Positions 1-5,911 of a DNA stretch of 7,448 bases are shown here, piece by piece. The stretch lies in contig CALGWX010000173.1 in NCBI GenBank assembly GCA_937936215.1, positions 1 to 7,448 of the forward strand. The letters are read 5' to 3'. The first letter of the stretch is position 1, and each line of letters opens with the position of its first letter. This DNA is from an uncultured Burkholderiaceae bacterium. GTDB taxonomy: Bacteria; Pseudomonadota; Gammaproteobacteria; Burkholderiales; Burkholderiaceae_F. The translations under genes and the position numbers were made by a program. Below the pieces are notes generated by a model. It worked only from the letters and a program-made list of their open reading frames with translations. It was not told the DNA's origin and searched no databases.

Positions 1-1649
1 GCCGCGTGCCACTCGCGCCGGCGCGCCTGCTCCAGCGCCGCCTCGAGCGTGGCGAGCGTCGGCTCGTCGTTGAAGTCCAGCCCTGCCGAGTTGCGCCGCG
101 CCGGCGCGAACAGTTGCGCTGGCAGCGGGATGGCCGGATGCGCGCTGCCGCCGCTTTCCTCGGCCAGCTGCACCGGGTCGCGCAGCAGCGCCTCGATCGG
201 GATCGACGGCTCGAGGATCTGATGCACGAACGACGAATTCGAGCCGTTTTCCAGCAGCCGCCGCACCAGGTAGGCGAGCAGGGTCTCGTGCGAGCCCACC
301 GGCGCGTAGATGCGGCAGGCCACGTCGAGGCCGCCGCTGCCGAGCGCCAGGTCGTACAGCGTCTCGCCCATGCCATGCAGGCACTGGAACTCGTAGTGCG
401 CCACACCGGCGGCGCGGGCCATCTCGCGCACCATCGTCAGCGTCAGCGCATTGTGGGTCGCAAACTGCGGGTAGACCGCGTCGGCCGCGGCGAGCAGGCG
501 CCGTGCGCAGGCGAGGTAGCAGAGGTCGCTGTGCGCCTTGCGGGTGAACACCGGGTAGCCGGCCTGTCCCTCGACCTGCGCCCGCTTGATCTCGCTGTCC
601 CAGTAGGCGCCCTTGACCAGCCGCACGCTGATGCGTCTGCCGCTGCGGCGGGCCAGATCGATCACCCAGTCGACGACCCGCGGCGCGCGCTTCTGGTAGG
701 CCTGCACGACGACGCCGAGGCCGTTCCACCCGGCCAGCGCCGGGTCGAGGGCAAGCCGCTCGGCGATGTCGAGCGACAGGTCGAGACGCTCGCTTTCCTC
801 GGCATCGATGGCCAGGCCCATGTCCTGGCCGCGGGCCAGCAGGCACAGCTCGCGCAGCCTGGGCAGCAGCTCGGACAGCACCCGCGCGCGCTGCGCGCGG
901 CAGTAGCGCGGGTGCAGGGCCGAGAGCTTGACCGAGATGCCGGGGCCGGACTCCGGCCCGAGGCCGCCGCCGGTGGCGCCGATGGCGGCGATCGCCTGCC
1001 GGTAGGCGGCAAAGTAGGCCTCCGCATCGGCGGCGGTCAGCGCCGCCTCGCCGAGCATGTCGAAGGTGTGGCGGTAGCCCTGGCGGCGCCTCTCGCGGCT
1101 GTTGGTCAGCGCCTCGTCGATCGTCTGCCCGGTGACGAACTGCTTGCCGAGCAGCCGCATGGCCAGGTCGACGCCCTTGCGGACCAGCGGCTCGCCGCCG
1201 CGCGCGATCAGCTGTGTCAGGCTCGCGCCCAGGCGCTCGTCGCTGTGGGTGGCCACGAGCTTGCCGGTGATCATCAGGCCCCAGGCGGCGGCGTTGACGA
1301 ACAGCGACTGGCTGCGACCAAGATGCGCGCGCCAGTCGCCGCGGCTCACCTTGTCGCGGATCAGCGCGTCGGCGGTGGGCGCATCCGGGATGCGCAGCAG
1401 CGCCTCGGCCAGGCACATCAGCGCCACGCCCTCGCTACTGGAAAGCGAGAACTCGCGCATCAGCGCATCGACGCCGCTGGCGCGGCTGCGGCGCTGGCGC
1501 AACTGCTCGATCAGCTGGCGGGCCGTGGCCTGCGCCGAGTGCCGCTGCGGCTCGGGCAGGCGGCCCTCGTCGAGCAGCGACTTGACCGTGGCCGGCTCGT
1601 CGGCGCGCGCCGCGGCGGCGATGGCGCGGCGAAGGTCCTCATTGCCCAT
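1..1649 (-). CDS. putA: Bifunctional proline dehydrogenase / P5C dehydrogenase PutA, N-terminal half (partial)
   Basis: Oxidises proline to pyrroline-5-carboxylate with FAD; the full enzyme then makes glutamate with NAD+. About 549 codons are visible and the frame is open to the window edge, so the aldehyde dehydrogenase half lies outside. Visible in order: an alpha-helical arm with EFSLSSSEGVALMCLAEAL from residue 66; the PRODH barrel with GISVKLSALHPRY (Lys241), DAEE (282-285), RLVKGAYWD (343-351), FATHN (396-400), EFQCLHGMGE (420-429), RIYAPVG (446-452) and YLVRRLLENG (460-469), whose Arg pair 463-464 corresponds to the proline-carboxylate-binding arginines of E. coli PutA; then the linker motif RRNSAGLD. 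The start is ATG 1649, with GAGG about 5 nt upstream. Motifs sit about 88-92 residues earlier than in E. coli, so the ribbon-helix-helix DNA-binding domain is absent (seen by position). It is therefore probably the shorter, non-repressor class of PutA (inference). It follows the binding-protein gene in the same direction, but a terminator lies between them. Confidence 0.96.
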   Translation of the reverse strand, partial: MGNEDLRRAIAAAARADEPATVKSLLDEGRLPEPQRHSAQATARQLIEQLRQRRSRASGVDALMREFSLSSSEGVALMCLAEALLRIPDAPTADALIRDKVSRGDWRAHLGRSQSLFVNAAAWGLMITGKLVATHSDERLGASLTQLIARGGEPLVRKGVDLAMRLLGKQFVTGQTIDEALTNSRERRRQGYRHTFDMLGEAALTAADAEAYFAAYRQAIAAIGATGGGLGPESGPGISVKLSALHPRYCRAQRARVLSELLPRLRELCLLARGQDMGLAIDAEESERLDLSLDIAERLALDPALAGWNGLGVVVQAYQKRAPRVVDWVIDLARRSGRRISVRLVKGAYWDSEIKRAQVEGQAGYPVFTRKAHSDLCYLACARRLLAAADAVYPQFATHNALTLTMVREMARAAGVAHYEFQCLHGMGETLYDLALGSGGLDVACRIYAPVGSHETLLAYLVRRLLENGSNSSFVHQILEPSIPIEALLRDPVQLAEESGGSAHPAIPLPAQLFAPARRNSAGLDFNDEPTLATLEAALEQARRREWHA

Positions 1650-1707
1650 GGCCACCTCGCGAAGGTGAAGCAACACCGCCGCCGGACCGCGCGGCGAAAG
1701 CGCAAGG

Positions 1708-1713
1708 ATTCTA
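1708..1713 (-). promoter_or_regulatory. Possible -10 element for putA
   Basis: Read leftward this is TAGAAT (4 of 6 to TATAAT), 58 nt upstream of the putA start and just after the upstream gene's terminator, which is where a putA promoter should be. No convincing -35 occurs 15-19 nt upstream. The hexamer TTGTGC at 1723-1728 is only 9 nt away, too close for a normal spacer. The call rests on position and on the same hexamer appearing before two other leftward genes here. Confidence 0.3.
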
Positions 1714-1740
1714 GGCGCCGGCGCACAAGCGGCCGGGCGC

Positions 1741-1774
1741 GGGCAAAAGAAAACGGCACCCGAAGGTGCCGTTT
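1741..1774 (-). terminator. Rho-independent terminator after the binding-protein gene
   Basis: Perfect 10-bp stem (1751-1760 with 1765-1774) read leftward as AAACGGCACC-TTCG-GGTGCCGTTT, with a C(UUCG)G tetraloop, the most stable common loop. The T-rich tract TTTTCTTTT runs through the end of the stem to about 1745. It starts 20 nt after the stop codon of the 1794-2984 gene and precedes putA. It should largely separate their transcription. The plus-strand reading also begins with an A tract and ends in GTTTCC, so any rightward activity would be weak. Confidence 0.92.
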
Positions 1775-1793
1775 CCGCAAGGGGATTTGGCGC

Positions 1794-2984
1794 TCAGCGT
1801 GAGGTGGAGATGTACTCCAGCTTGCCACCCTTGACGGTGAACATAGAAATCGCGCCATTCTTGATGTCGCCCTTTTCGTCGAAGACGATCTGGCCTGTTA
1901 CGCCGGCATGGTTGGTCTTCGCAACTTCCTCGACGATCTTGGCCTTATCGGGACCGCCGGCGCGCTTGATCGCCTCCGCGATCACGTACACCGCGTCGTA
2001 GCTGTAGGGCGAGTAGATCTGTACGTCCTGGTTGAACTTGGCCTTGTACTTCGTCTTGAACTCTTCACCCTTGGCGAGCTTTTCGACTGCCTCGCCGGCC
2101 ATCGAGCACACCAGGCCTTCGCCCGCATCGCCCGCCAGCTTGATGAACTCGGGCGAGCACACGCCGTCGCCGGCCAGGAAGGTCGACTTGATGCCAAGCT
2201 GGCGCATCTGCTTGGCCATCGGGCCCGCGGTGGCGTCCATGCCGCCGTACATCACCACGTCCGGCTTGGCGGCGCGGACCTTGGTCAGGATGGCGTTGAA
2301 GTCGGTGGCCTTGTCGGTGGTGAACTCGCGGGCGACGACCTTCAGGCCCTTTTCCTTGGCCACGCGCTCGACCACGTCGGCCAGGCCCTGGCCATAGGCG
2401 GTGCGGTCGTCGATGATGGCGATGGTCTTGGCCTTCAGCTCGCTGGCGGCGTAGTTGGCCAGCACCGCACCCTGCTGGTTGTCGTTGGCCACCACGCGGA
2501 AGGCGGTTTTGAAGCCCTGCTCGGTGTACTTGGGGTTGGTCGCCGACGGCGAGATTTGCACGATGCTCGCGTCCGAGTAGATCTTCGACGCCGGGATCGT
2601 CGTGCCCGAGTTCAGGTGCCCGACCACCGCCACCACGCCGGCATCGACCAGCTTTTGCGCGGCCAGCGTGCCCTCCTTCGGGTCGGCCTTGTCGTCCTCG
2701 GCCAACAGCTCGAAGACGTAGGTCTTGTCGCCGATCTTCAGGCCGCCGGCGGCGTTGATCTCGTCGACGGCGAGGCGGGCGCCGTTTTCATTGTCCTTGC
2801 CCAGATGGGCGATGCCGCCGGTCAGCGGCGCGACGTGGCCGATCTTGATGGTGATCGGCGCCGCCGGCGCGGGGGCGGGCGCAGCGGCAGGCTGCGCCTT
2901 GACGGGTTCTTCCTTCTTGCCGCAGGCGGCAAGGCCAACGACCGCGGCAATGGCCAGCGGCGCGAGTTTCCAACTGAAGTTCAT
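1794..2984 (-). CDS. Branched-chain amino acid ABC transporter substrate-binding lipoprotein (Leu/Ile/Val-binding family)
   Basis: A 396-aa periplasmic solute receptor of the LivJ/LivK/BraC type (Peripla_BP_6 fold), expected to capture an amino acid and deliver it to an inner-membrane Liv-type permease. Residues 1-20 are a lipoprotein signal with lipobox LAAC (18-21), so Cys21 should be lipidated by Lgt. A Lys/Glu then Ala/Pro-rich tether (22-43) follows. The domain begins with IKIGHVAPLTGG (46-57), then has GARLAVDEINAAGG (68-81), the ligand-loop motif GHLNSGTTIPAS (122-133), YSYDAVYV (327-334) and the family C-terminal motif GVTGQIVFDEKGD (361-373). The start ATG has AGGAG (2993-2997) 8 nt upstream. 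No permease or ATPase gene is nearby, so it is an orphan receptor here. The exact ligand cannot be read from sequence; Leu/Ile/Val, other amino acids or amides are possible. It has its own promoter and terminator. Confidence 0.93.
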   Translation of the reverse strand: MNFSWKLAPLAIAAVVGLAACGKKEEPVKAQPAAAPAPAPAAPITIKIGHVAPLTGGIAHLGKDNENGARLAVDEINAAGGLKIGDKTYVFELLAEDDKADPKEGTLAAQKLVDAGVVAVVGHLNSGTTIPASKIYSDASIVQISPSATNPKYTEQGFKTAFRVVANDNQQGAVLANYAASELKAKTIAIIDDRTAYGQGLADVVERVAKEKGLKVVAREFTTDKATDFNAILTKVRAAKPDVVMYGGMDATAGPMAKQMRQLGIKSTFLAGDGVCSPEFIKLAGDAGEGLVCSMAGEAVEKLAKGEEFKTKYKAKFNQDVQIYSPYSYDAVYVIAEAIKRAGGPDKAKIVEEVAKTNHAGVTGQIVFDEKGDIKNGAISMFTVKGGKLEYISTSR

Positions 2985-3003
2985 GGGTCGATCTCCTGAC
3001 GGG

Positions 3004-3015
3004 GGAACCAGTTCC
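3004..3015. repeat. Short inverted repeat in the binding-protein leader
   Basis: GGAAC-CA-GTTCC, a perfect 5-2-5 palindrome 20 nt upstream of the ATG and close to the Shine-Dalgarno at 2993-2997. It lies inside the predicted transcript, so it could be a small RNA hairpin near the ribosome site or a protein-binding site. Palindromes this short also occur by chance. Confidence 0.3.
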
Positions 3016-3061
3016 GCGACGAGTCGGCGCCAGCATCTCGATGCGGCGACCAGCAGACCCG

Positions 3062-3069
3062 TTCCGGAA
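3062..3069. repeat. Palindrome TTCCGGAA next to the predicted transcription start
   Basis: Perfect 8-bp palindrome lying 9-16 nt downstream of the -10 element at 3078-3083, so just inside the predicted start of transcription. This is a plausible operator position for the binding-protein gene, but there is no independent support for it. Confidence 0.25.
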
Positions 3070-3077
3070 AGCGCGCG

Positions 3078-3105
3078 ATTCTACCCTCGCGGCCGGGGCC
3101 AGCAA
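3078..3105 (-). promoter_or_regulatory. Sigma70-like promoter for the binding-protein gene
   Basis: Read leftward: -35 TTGCTG (3100-3105), a 16-bp spacer, and -10 TAGAAT (3078-3083). Each hexamer matches the consensus at 4 of 6 positions. Transcription would begin near 3071, giving a leader of about 87 nt before the ATG at 2984. It lies after the cytochrome terminator, so the binding-protein gene should be its own unit. This is the best promoter candidate in the window. Confidence 0.6.
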
Positions 3106-3160
3106 GGGCAGACTTACACCGTGTCTCGCGCCGGTAGGCGCCAGCACGACGCGGGATCGT

Positions 3161-3202
3161 GGCCGAAAACGCAGAACGGGACGCCGAGGCGTCCCGTTCT
3201 GC
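3161..3202 (-). terminator. Rho-independent terminator after the cytochrome c gene
   Basis: A perfect 14-bp stem (3171-3184 with 3189-3202) with a 4-nt loop (CTCG read leftward). It is followed by GTTTTC on the minus strand, so it is oriented to stop leftward transcription from the cytochrome gene, 48 nt after its stop codon. The T run is only four long, but the stem is unusually long and fully paired. Confidence 0.85.
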
Positions 3203-3206
3203 CCGA

Positions 3207-3232
3207 GCAGGCCGCCGAGCCCGGCGGCCTGC
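3207..3232 (-). other. Second perfect hairpin between the cytochrome c stop and its terminator
   Basis: GCAGGCCGCCG (3207-3217) pairs perfectly with 3222-3232 around a 4-nt loop. It is very GC-rich and has no T tract. It lies 17 nt after the cytochrome stop codon and 4 nt before the terminator stem. It could stabilise the mRNA 3' end against exonucleases or assist termination. Confidence 0.6.
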
Positions 3233-3249
3233 GGGGAATCCAACGCCGC

Positions 3250-3558
3250 CTACTTGATCGTCAGGACCCACTTGGCCAGCGTCAGCGCCTCGGCTTCGCT
3301 GACCTGCGGGTTGGCGGGCATGGGGACCTGGCCCCACGTGCCAACGCCACCCTCGCGGATCTTCTTCGCCAGCTTGGTTGCGGCATCCTTGTCGTTGGCG
3401 TATTTCGCAGCCACGTCCTTGTACGATGGGCCAACCATTTTCTTGTCATTGGCATGGCAGGCCATGCAGTTCTTGGCCTTGGCCAGTTCGGGGCTGGCCA
3501 ACGCCGCGCCGCTGAGGACGGAAAGCGCTGCGAAAAGGCCGACGGCAACAGTCTTCAT
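3250..3558 (-). CDS. Small periplasmic cytochrome c (c551/c552 type)
   Basis: A 102-aa precursor of a class I monohaem cytochrome c, a soluble electron carrier in the periplasm between the respiratory chain and a terminal oxidase or reductase. Residues 1-21 are a Sec signal peptide ending ALA, leaving a mature protein of about 81 residues, the usual size of c551/c552. The haem site is CMACH (31-35: Cys31 and Cys34 thioethers, His35 axial). Met80 in VPMPANP is the expected second axial ligand, and the C-terminal helix carries EALTLAKWVLTIK. The frame opens further upstream (to 3651), but ATG 3558 is chosen because it begins the signal peptide and has AAGGAG 6 nt upstream. An A/C-rich stretch with a short CA repeat precedes that site. 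It has its own terminator, and the next gene is divergent. The partner enzyme (cbb3 oxidase, nitrite reductase or other) is not in the window. Confidence 0.93.
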   Translation of the reverse strand: MKTVAVGLFAALSVLSGAALASPELAKAKNCMACHANDKKMVGPSYKDVAAKYANDKDAATKLAKKIREGGVGTWGQVPMPANPQVSEAEALTLAKWVLTIK

Positions 3559-3617
3559 TGCGTGCTCCTTGTGCGTGTGTGTGGGGGTGGAGAAGGCCAG
3601 GGAAAATGAGGGGCGCA

Positions 3618-3623
3618 AGTGTA
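3618..3623 (-). promoter_or_regulatory. Weak candidate -10 for the cytochrome c gene
   Basis: TACACT read leftward (4 of 6 to consensus), 60 nt upstream of the ATG. No acceptable -35 was found at 15-19 nt. The gap 3559-3713 must hold the cytochrome promoter. It also contains a perfect TTGACA in the rightward direction (3645-3650) that could be a -35 for the Trp-rich gene, but no matching -10 lies 15-19 nt downstream of it. Confidence 0.2.
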
Positions 3624-3713
3624 ACGGGAAGGCGCCGTCGGCCGTTGACATGATTTGGGGCCGGGCGCAGCGGCTCTAAGATGTCCACCATACCCCGTCC
3701 ATGCGAGCGACCC

Positions 3714-3956
3714 ATGTGGCTGCTCTTCGTCGGCCTGATCCTGCTGGTGTCCAAGCTGCTCGACGTCGGGCCGCTCGCCGGCCTGTCGTGGTGGTGGGTG
3801 CTGCTGCCCTTCGTGCTCGCCGCGCTGTGGTGGGAACTCTTCGAGCGCCGGCTTGGCCTCGACAAGAAAAAGGCTTTTGACGAGCTGGAGCAGGCCAAGA
3901 AAGACCGCATCGCGCGCGCGCTCGAACGCGACAAGGCCAATCGTCTTCGCCGCTGA
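3714..3956 (+). CDS. Small Trp-rich membrane protein
   Basis: An 80-aa protein of unknown function resembling the small Trp-rich family (I recall the model TIGR04438) seen mainly in betaproteobacteria. Residues 2-16 form a hydrophobic segment, and GPLAGLSWWW (19-28) leads into a second membrane segment to about residue 43. There are six Trp residues in total (W2, W26-28, W39-40). From Glu44 on, the protein is highly charged (ERRLGLDKKKAF, then alternating Lys/Arg and Glu/Asp), probably a cytoplasmic amphipathic helix. ATG 3714 is preferred over in-frame ATG 3681 because the family begins MW at the first membrane segment. Its SD is weak (GAG at 3705-3707), and the upstream ATG has none at proper spacing. 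It is divergent from the cytochrome gene and convergent with ilvD, so it appears monocistronic. Function is unknown and context suggests no pathway. Confidence 0.8.
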   Translation: MWLLFVGLILLVSKLLDVGPLAGLSWWWVLLPFVLAALWWELFERRLGLDKKKAFDELEQAKKDRIARALERDKANRLRR

Positions 3957-4216
3957 AGCGGCCGAGCGCCGTGGAATTGCGCGACGCGACTTGCCGATGC
4001 CGCGGCGGGCAAGGTCGCCGAGGCGGTGCGACCGGATCCGCTTTTCGACCTGCCAGCGGCCCTGGGCAACGTCCCGTCGCCACCGTAAGGGCGGTGAAGC
4101 AAGAATCGTCGCGAGCGGCCCGAAGTTGCGGCGACGGGCTGCCCCGCTTTTTGGAGCGGGCGGCGGGCAGCCGCCGCAGCTAGATCGGAACGCGCGGCGT
4201 ATTCTTCCCGGGCCGC
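3957..4216. other. 260-bp gap between convergent genes, no recognised gene
   Basis: It holds no recognised gene. The frame of the Trp-rich protein stays open for 43 codons after its TGA (3954-3956), to TAA 4086-4088, and the translation ends LFDLPAALGNVPSPP. There is no good start codon in that frame, and I do not recognise the sequence. A GTG at 3971 opens another frame (to 4183) that looks non-protein-like. After 4130 the DNA is strongly self-complementary (see the separate entry). No canonical terminator with a T tract was found for either converging gene. Confidence 0.5.
4137..4177. repeat. Overlapping hairpins in the convergent gap
   Basis: Three stems compete here: CCCGCT (4143-4148) with AGCGGG (4155-4160); GCGGCGG (4160-4166) with CCGCCGC (4171-4177) around GCAG; and GGCTGCC (4137-4143) with GGCAGCC (4166-4172). 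They lie 40 nt past the ilvD stop and 180 nt past the Trp-rich stop. None has a flanking T tract. They might give bidirectional termination or protect mRNA ends, but this is unproven. Confidence 0.4.
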
Positions 4217-5911
4217 TCAGCCGGCGCCGAAAAGGTCCCCGTCGGTGATCGCGCCGCGGCTGGCCGTCGTGGCCAGCTTGGCGAACTTGGCCAGCACGCC
4301 GCGCGTGTAGCGGGGCGGCGGCTGCTTCCAGGCGGCGCGTCGGCGCGCCAGTTCGCCGTCATCGACGTTCAGCTGCAACAGCAGCTTGTGGGCGTCGATG
4401 GTGATCGAATCGCCTTCCTGCACCAACGCCAGGTTGCCGCCGACGTAAGCCTCCGGGGCCACGTGGCCGACCACCATGCCCCAGGTGCCGCCGGAAAACC
4501 GGCCGTCGGTGATCAGGCCCACGCTCTCGCCCAGGCCCTTGCCGATGATCGCCGAGGTGGGGCTGAGCATCTCGCGCATGCCGGGGCCGCCCTTCGGTCC
4601 CTCGTAGCGGATCACCACCACGTCGCCGGGCTTGATGCGGTCGGCGAGGATCGCCTCCATGGCGGCGTCCTCGGAATCGAAGACCCGCGCCGGCCCGGTC
4701 ATCGCCGGGTTCTTCAGGCCGGTGATCTTGGCCACGCAGCCTTCCTGCGCCAGGTTGCCCTTCAGGATCGCCAGGTGGCCGTGCGGGTAAAGGGGCTTGC
4801 TGAACGGACGGATCACGTCCTGGTCGGGGCGCGGCTCGGCCGGCACGTCGGCCAGCATCTCCGCCATCGTCTTGCCGGTGATCGTCATGCAATCGCCATG
4901 CAGCAGCCCATTGACGAGCAGGATCTTCAGCACCTGCGGGATGCCGCCGGCCTTGTGCAGGTCCGTGGCGACGTACTTGCCCGACGGCTTTAGGTCGCAC
5001 AGCACCGGTACCTTGCGGCGGATGCGCTCGAAGTCGTCGATCGTCCACTCGATCCCGGCCGAGTGCGCGATTGCCAGGTAGTGCAGCACCGCGTTGGTCG
5101 AGCCGCCCACGGCCATGATCAGGCTGACCGCGTTCTCGATCGACTTGCGGGTGATGATCTGCGACGGCCGCAGGTCCTTCTTCACCGCCTCGATCAATAC
5201 CCGTGACGCCTCGGCGGTGGAGTCGACCTTCTCCTGGTCGGGGTTGGCCTGGGTGGAGGAGTACAGCAGGCTCATGCCGAGCGCCTCGAACGACGAGCTC
5301 ATCGTGTTGGCGGTGTACATGCCGCCGCAGGAGCCGGAGCCGGGAATGCAGCGCCGCTCGATCTCCTTGAAGTCGGTCTCCGACATCTTGCCGGCGGTGA
5401 ATTGGCCGACCGCCTCGAAGGCGGAGACGATGTTCAGGTCCTGCCCCTTGTAGTGGCCGGGCTTGACCGTGCCGCCGTAGACGAAGATCGACGGCACGTC
5501 GCAGCGGGCGATCGCCATCATCGCCCCCGGCATGTTCTTGTCGCAGCCGCCGATGGCGATCAGCCCGTCCATCCACTGCGCATTGACGCAGGTCTCGATG
5601 CCGTCGGCAATGACCTCGCGCGAAACCAGCGAATACTTCATGCCCTCGGTGCCCATGGCGATGCCGTCGGAGACGGTGGGCGAGCCGAAGACCTGCGAGT
5701 TGGCGCCGGCCTTGGCGATCTCGGCCACGGCGGCGTCGGCCAGCCGCTGCAGACCCGAGTTGCACGGCGTGATCGTCGAGTGGCTGTTGGCCACGCCGAT
5801 CATCGGCTTGTCGAAGTCCTCGTCCTTGTAGCCCATCGCGTAATACATGGCGCGGTTGGCGGAGCGGGCGACGCCTTGCGTGACGTGGCGGGAGCGGCGG
5901 TTGTAGGGCAT
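4217..5911 (-). CDS. ilvD: Dihydroxy-acid dehydratase IlvD
   Basis: Converts 2,3-dihydroxy-isovalerate and 2,3-dihydroxy-3-methylvalerate to their 2-keto acids, the shared step toward valine, leucine, isoleucine and pantothenate, in the cytoplasm. At 564 aa it is full length for the shorter form of the family (E. coli IlvD is about 616). The Fe-S cluster motifs are complete: PCNSG with Cys50, GGCDKNMPG (121-129) with Cys123 and the metal-site Lys125, and PGSGSCGGMYTANTM with Cys195. GRFSGG (470-475) contains Ser473, the proposed catalytic base. Three cluster Cys in a 560-residue protein suggest the oxygen-tolerant [2Fe-2S] type (inference). ATG 5911 is the only good start, since an in-frame stop lies at 5942-5944. 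The bases before it are C-rich with no Shine-Dalgarno. It is divergent from lgt. No leader peptide rich in Ile/Leu/Val codons was found, so classical attenuation is not evident. Confidence 0.97.
   Translation of the reverse strand: MPYNRRSRHVTQGVARSANRAMYYAMGYKDEDFDKPMIGVANSHSTITPCNSGLQRLADAAVAEIAKAGANSQVFGSPTVSDGIAMGTEGMKYSLVSREVIADGIETCVNAQWMDGLIAIGGCDKNMPGAMMAIARCDVPSIFVYGGTVKPGHYKGQDLNIVSAFEAVGQFTAGKMSETDFKEIERRCIPGSGSCGGMYTANTMSSSFEALGMSLLYSSTQANPDQEKVDSTAEASRVLIEAVKKDLRPSQIITRKSIENAVSLIMAVGGSTNAVLHYLAIAHSAGIEWTIDDFERIRRKVPVLCDLKPSGKYVATDLHKAGGIPQVLKILLVNGLLHGDCMTITGKTMAEMLADVPAEPRPDQDVIRPFSKPLYPHGHLAILKGNLAQEGCVAKITGLKNPAMTGPARVFDSEDAAMEAILADRIKPGDVVVIRYEGPKGGPGMREMLSPTSAIIGKGLGESVGLITDGRFSGGTWGMVVGHVAPEAYVGGNLALVQEGDSITIDAHKLLLQLNVDDGELARRRAAWKQPPPRYTRGVLAKFAKLATTASRGAITDGDLFGAG

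Noticed and set aside
6..1802. Long 598-codon open frame on the plus strand opposite putA
   Set aside because: Arg/Gln/Ala/Gly-rich translation with no recognisable domain, and it lies exactly antisense to a well-supported PutA. It is a GC-driven shadow.
1908..2999. Plus-strand 363-codon frame opposite the binding-protein gene
   Set aside because: Low-complexity Gly/Arg/Val/Asp/Leu translation with no domain; the minus-strand frame has a lipobox and family motifs throughout.
3559..3651. 31-residue N-terminal extension of the cytochrome c
   Set aside because: The signal peptide begins at ATG 3558, which has a good AAGGAG site; an extension would bury it.
3681..3713. Earlier ATG for the Trp-rich protein (adds 11 residues)
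   Set aside because: Only AAG directly abuts it, with no spaced ribosome site, and the extra residues (Pro/Arg/Cys) do not look like the family N terminus. It is kept as a possible alternative.
4359..5765. 468-codon minus-strand frame inside ilvD
   Set aside because: Same strand but another frame; its Arg/Gly/His-rich product is the typical off-frame reading of a high-GC gene, and IlvD motifs are continuous in the true frame.
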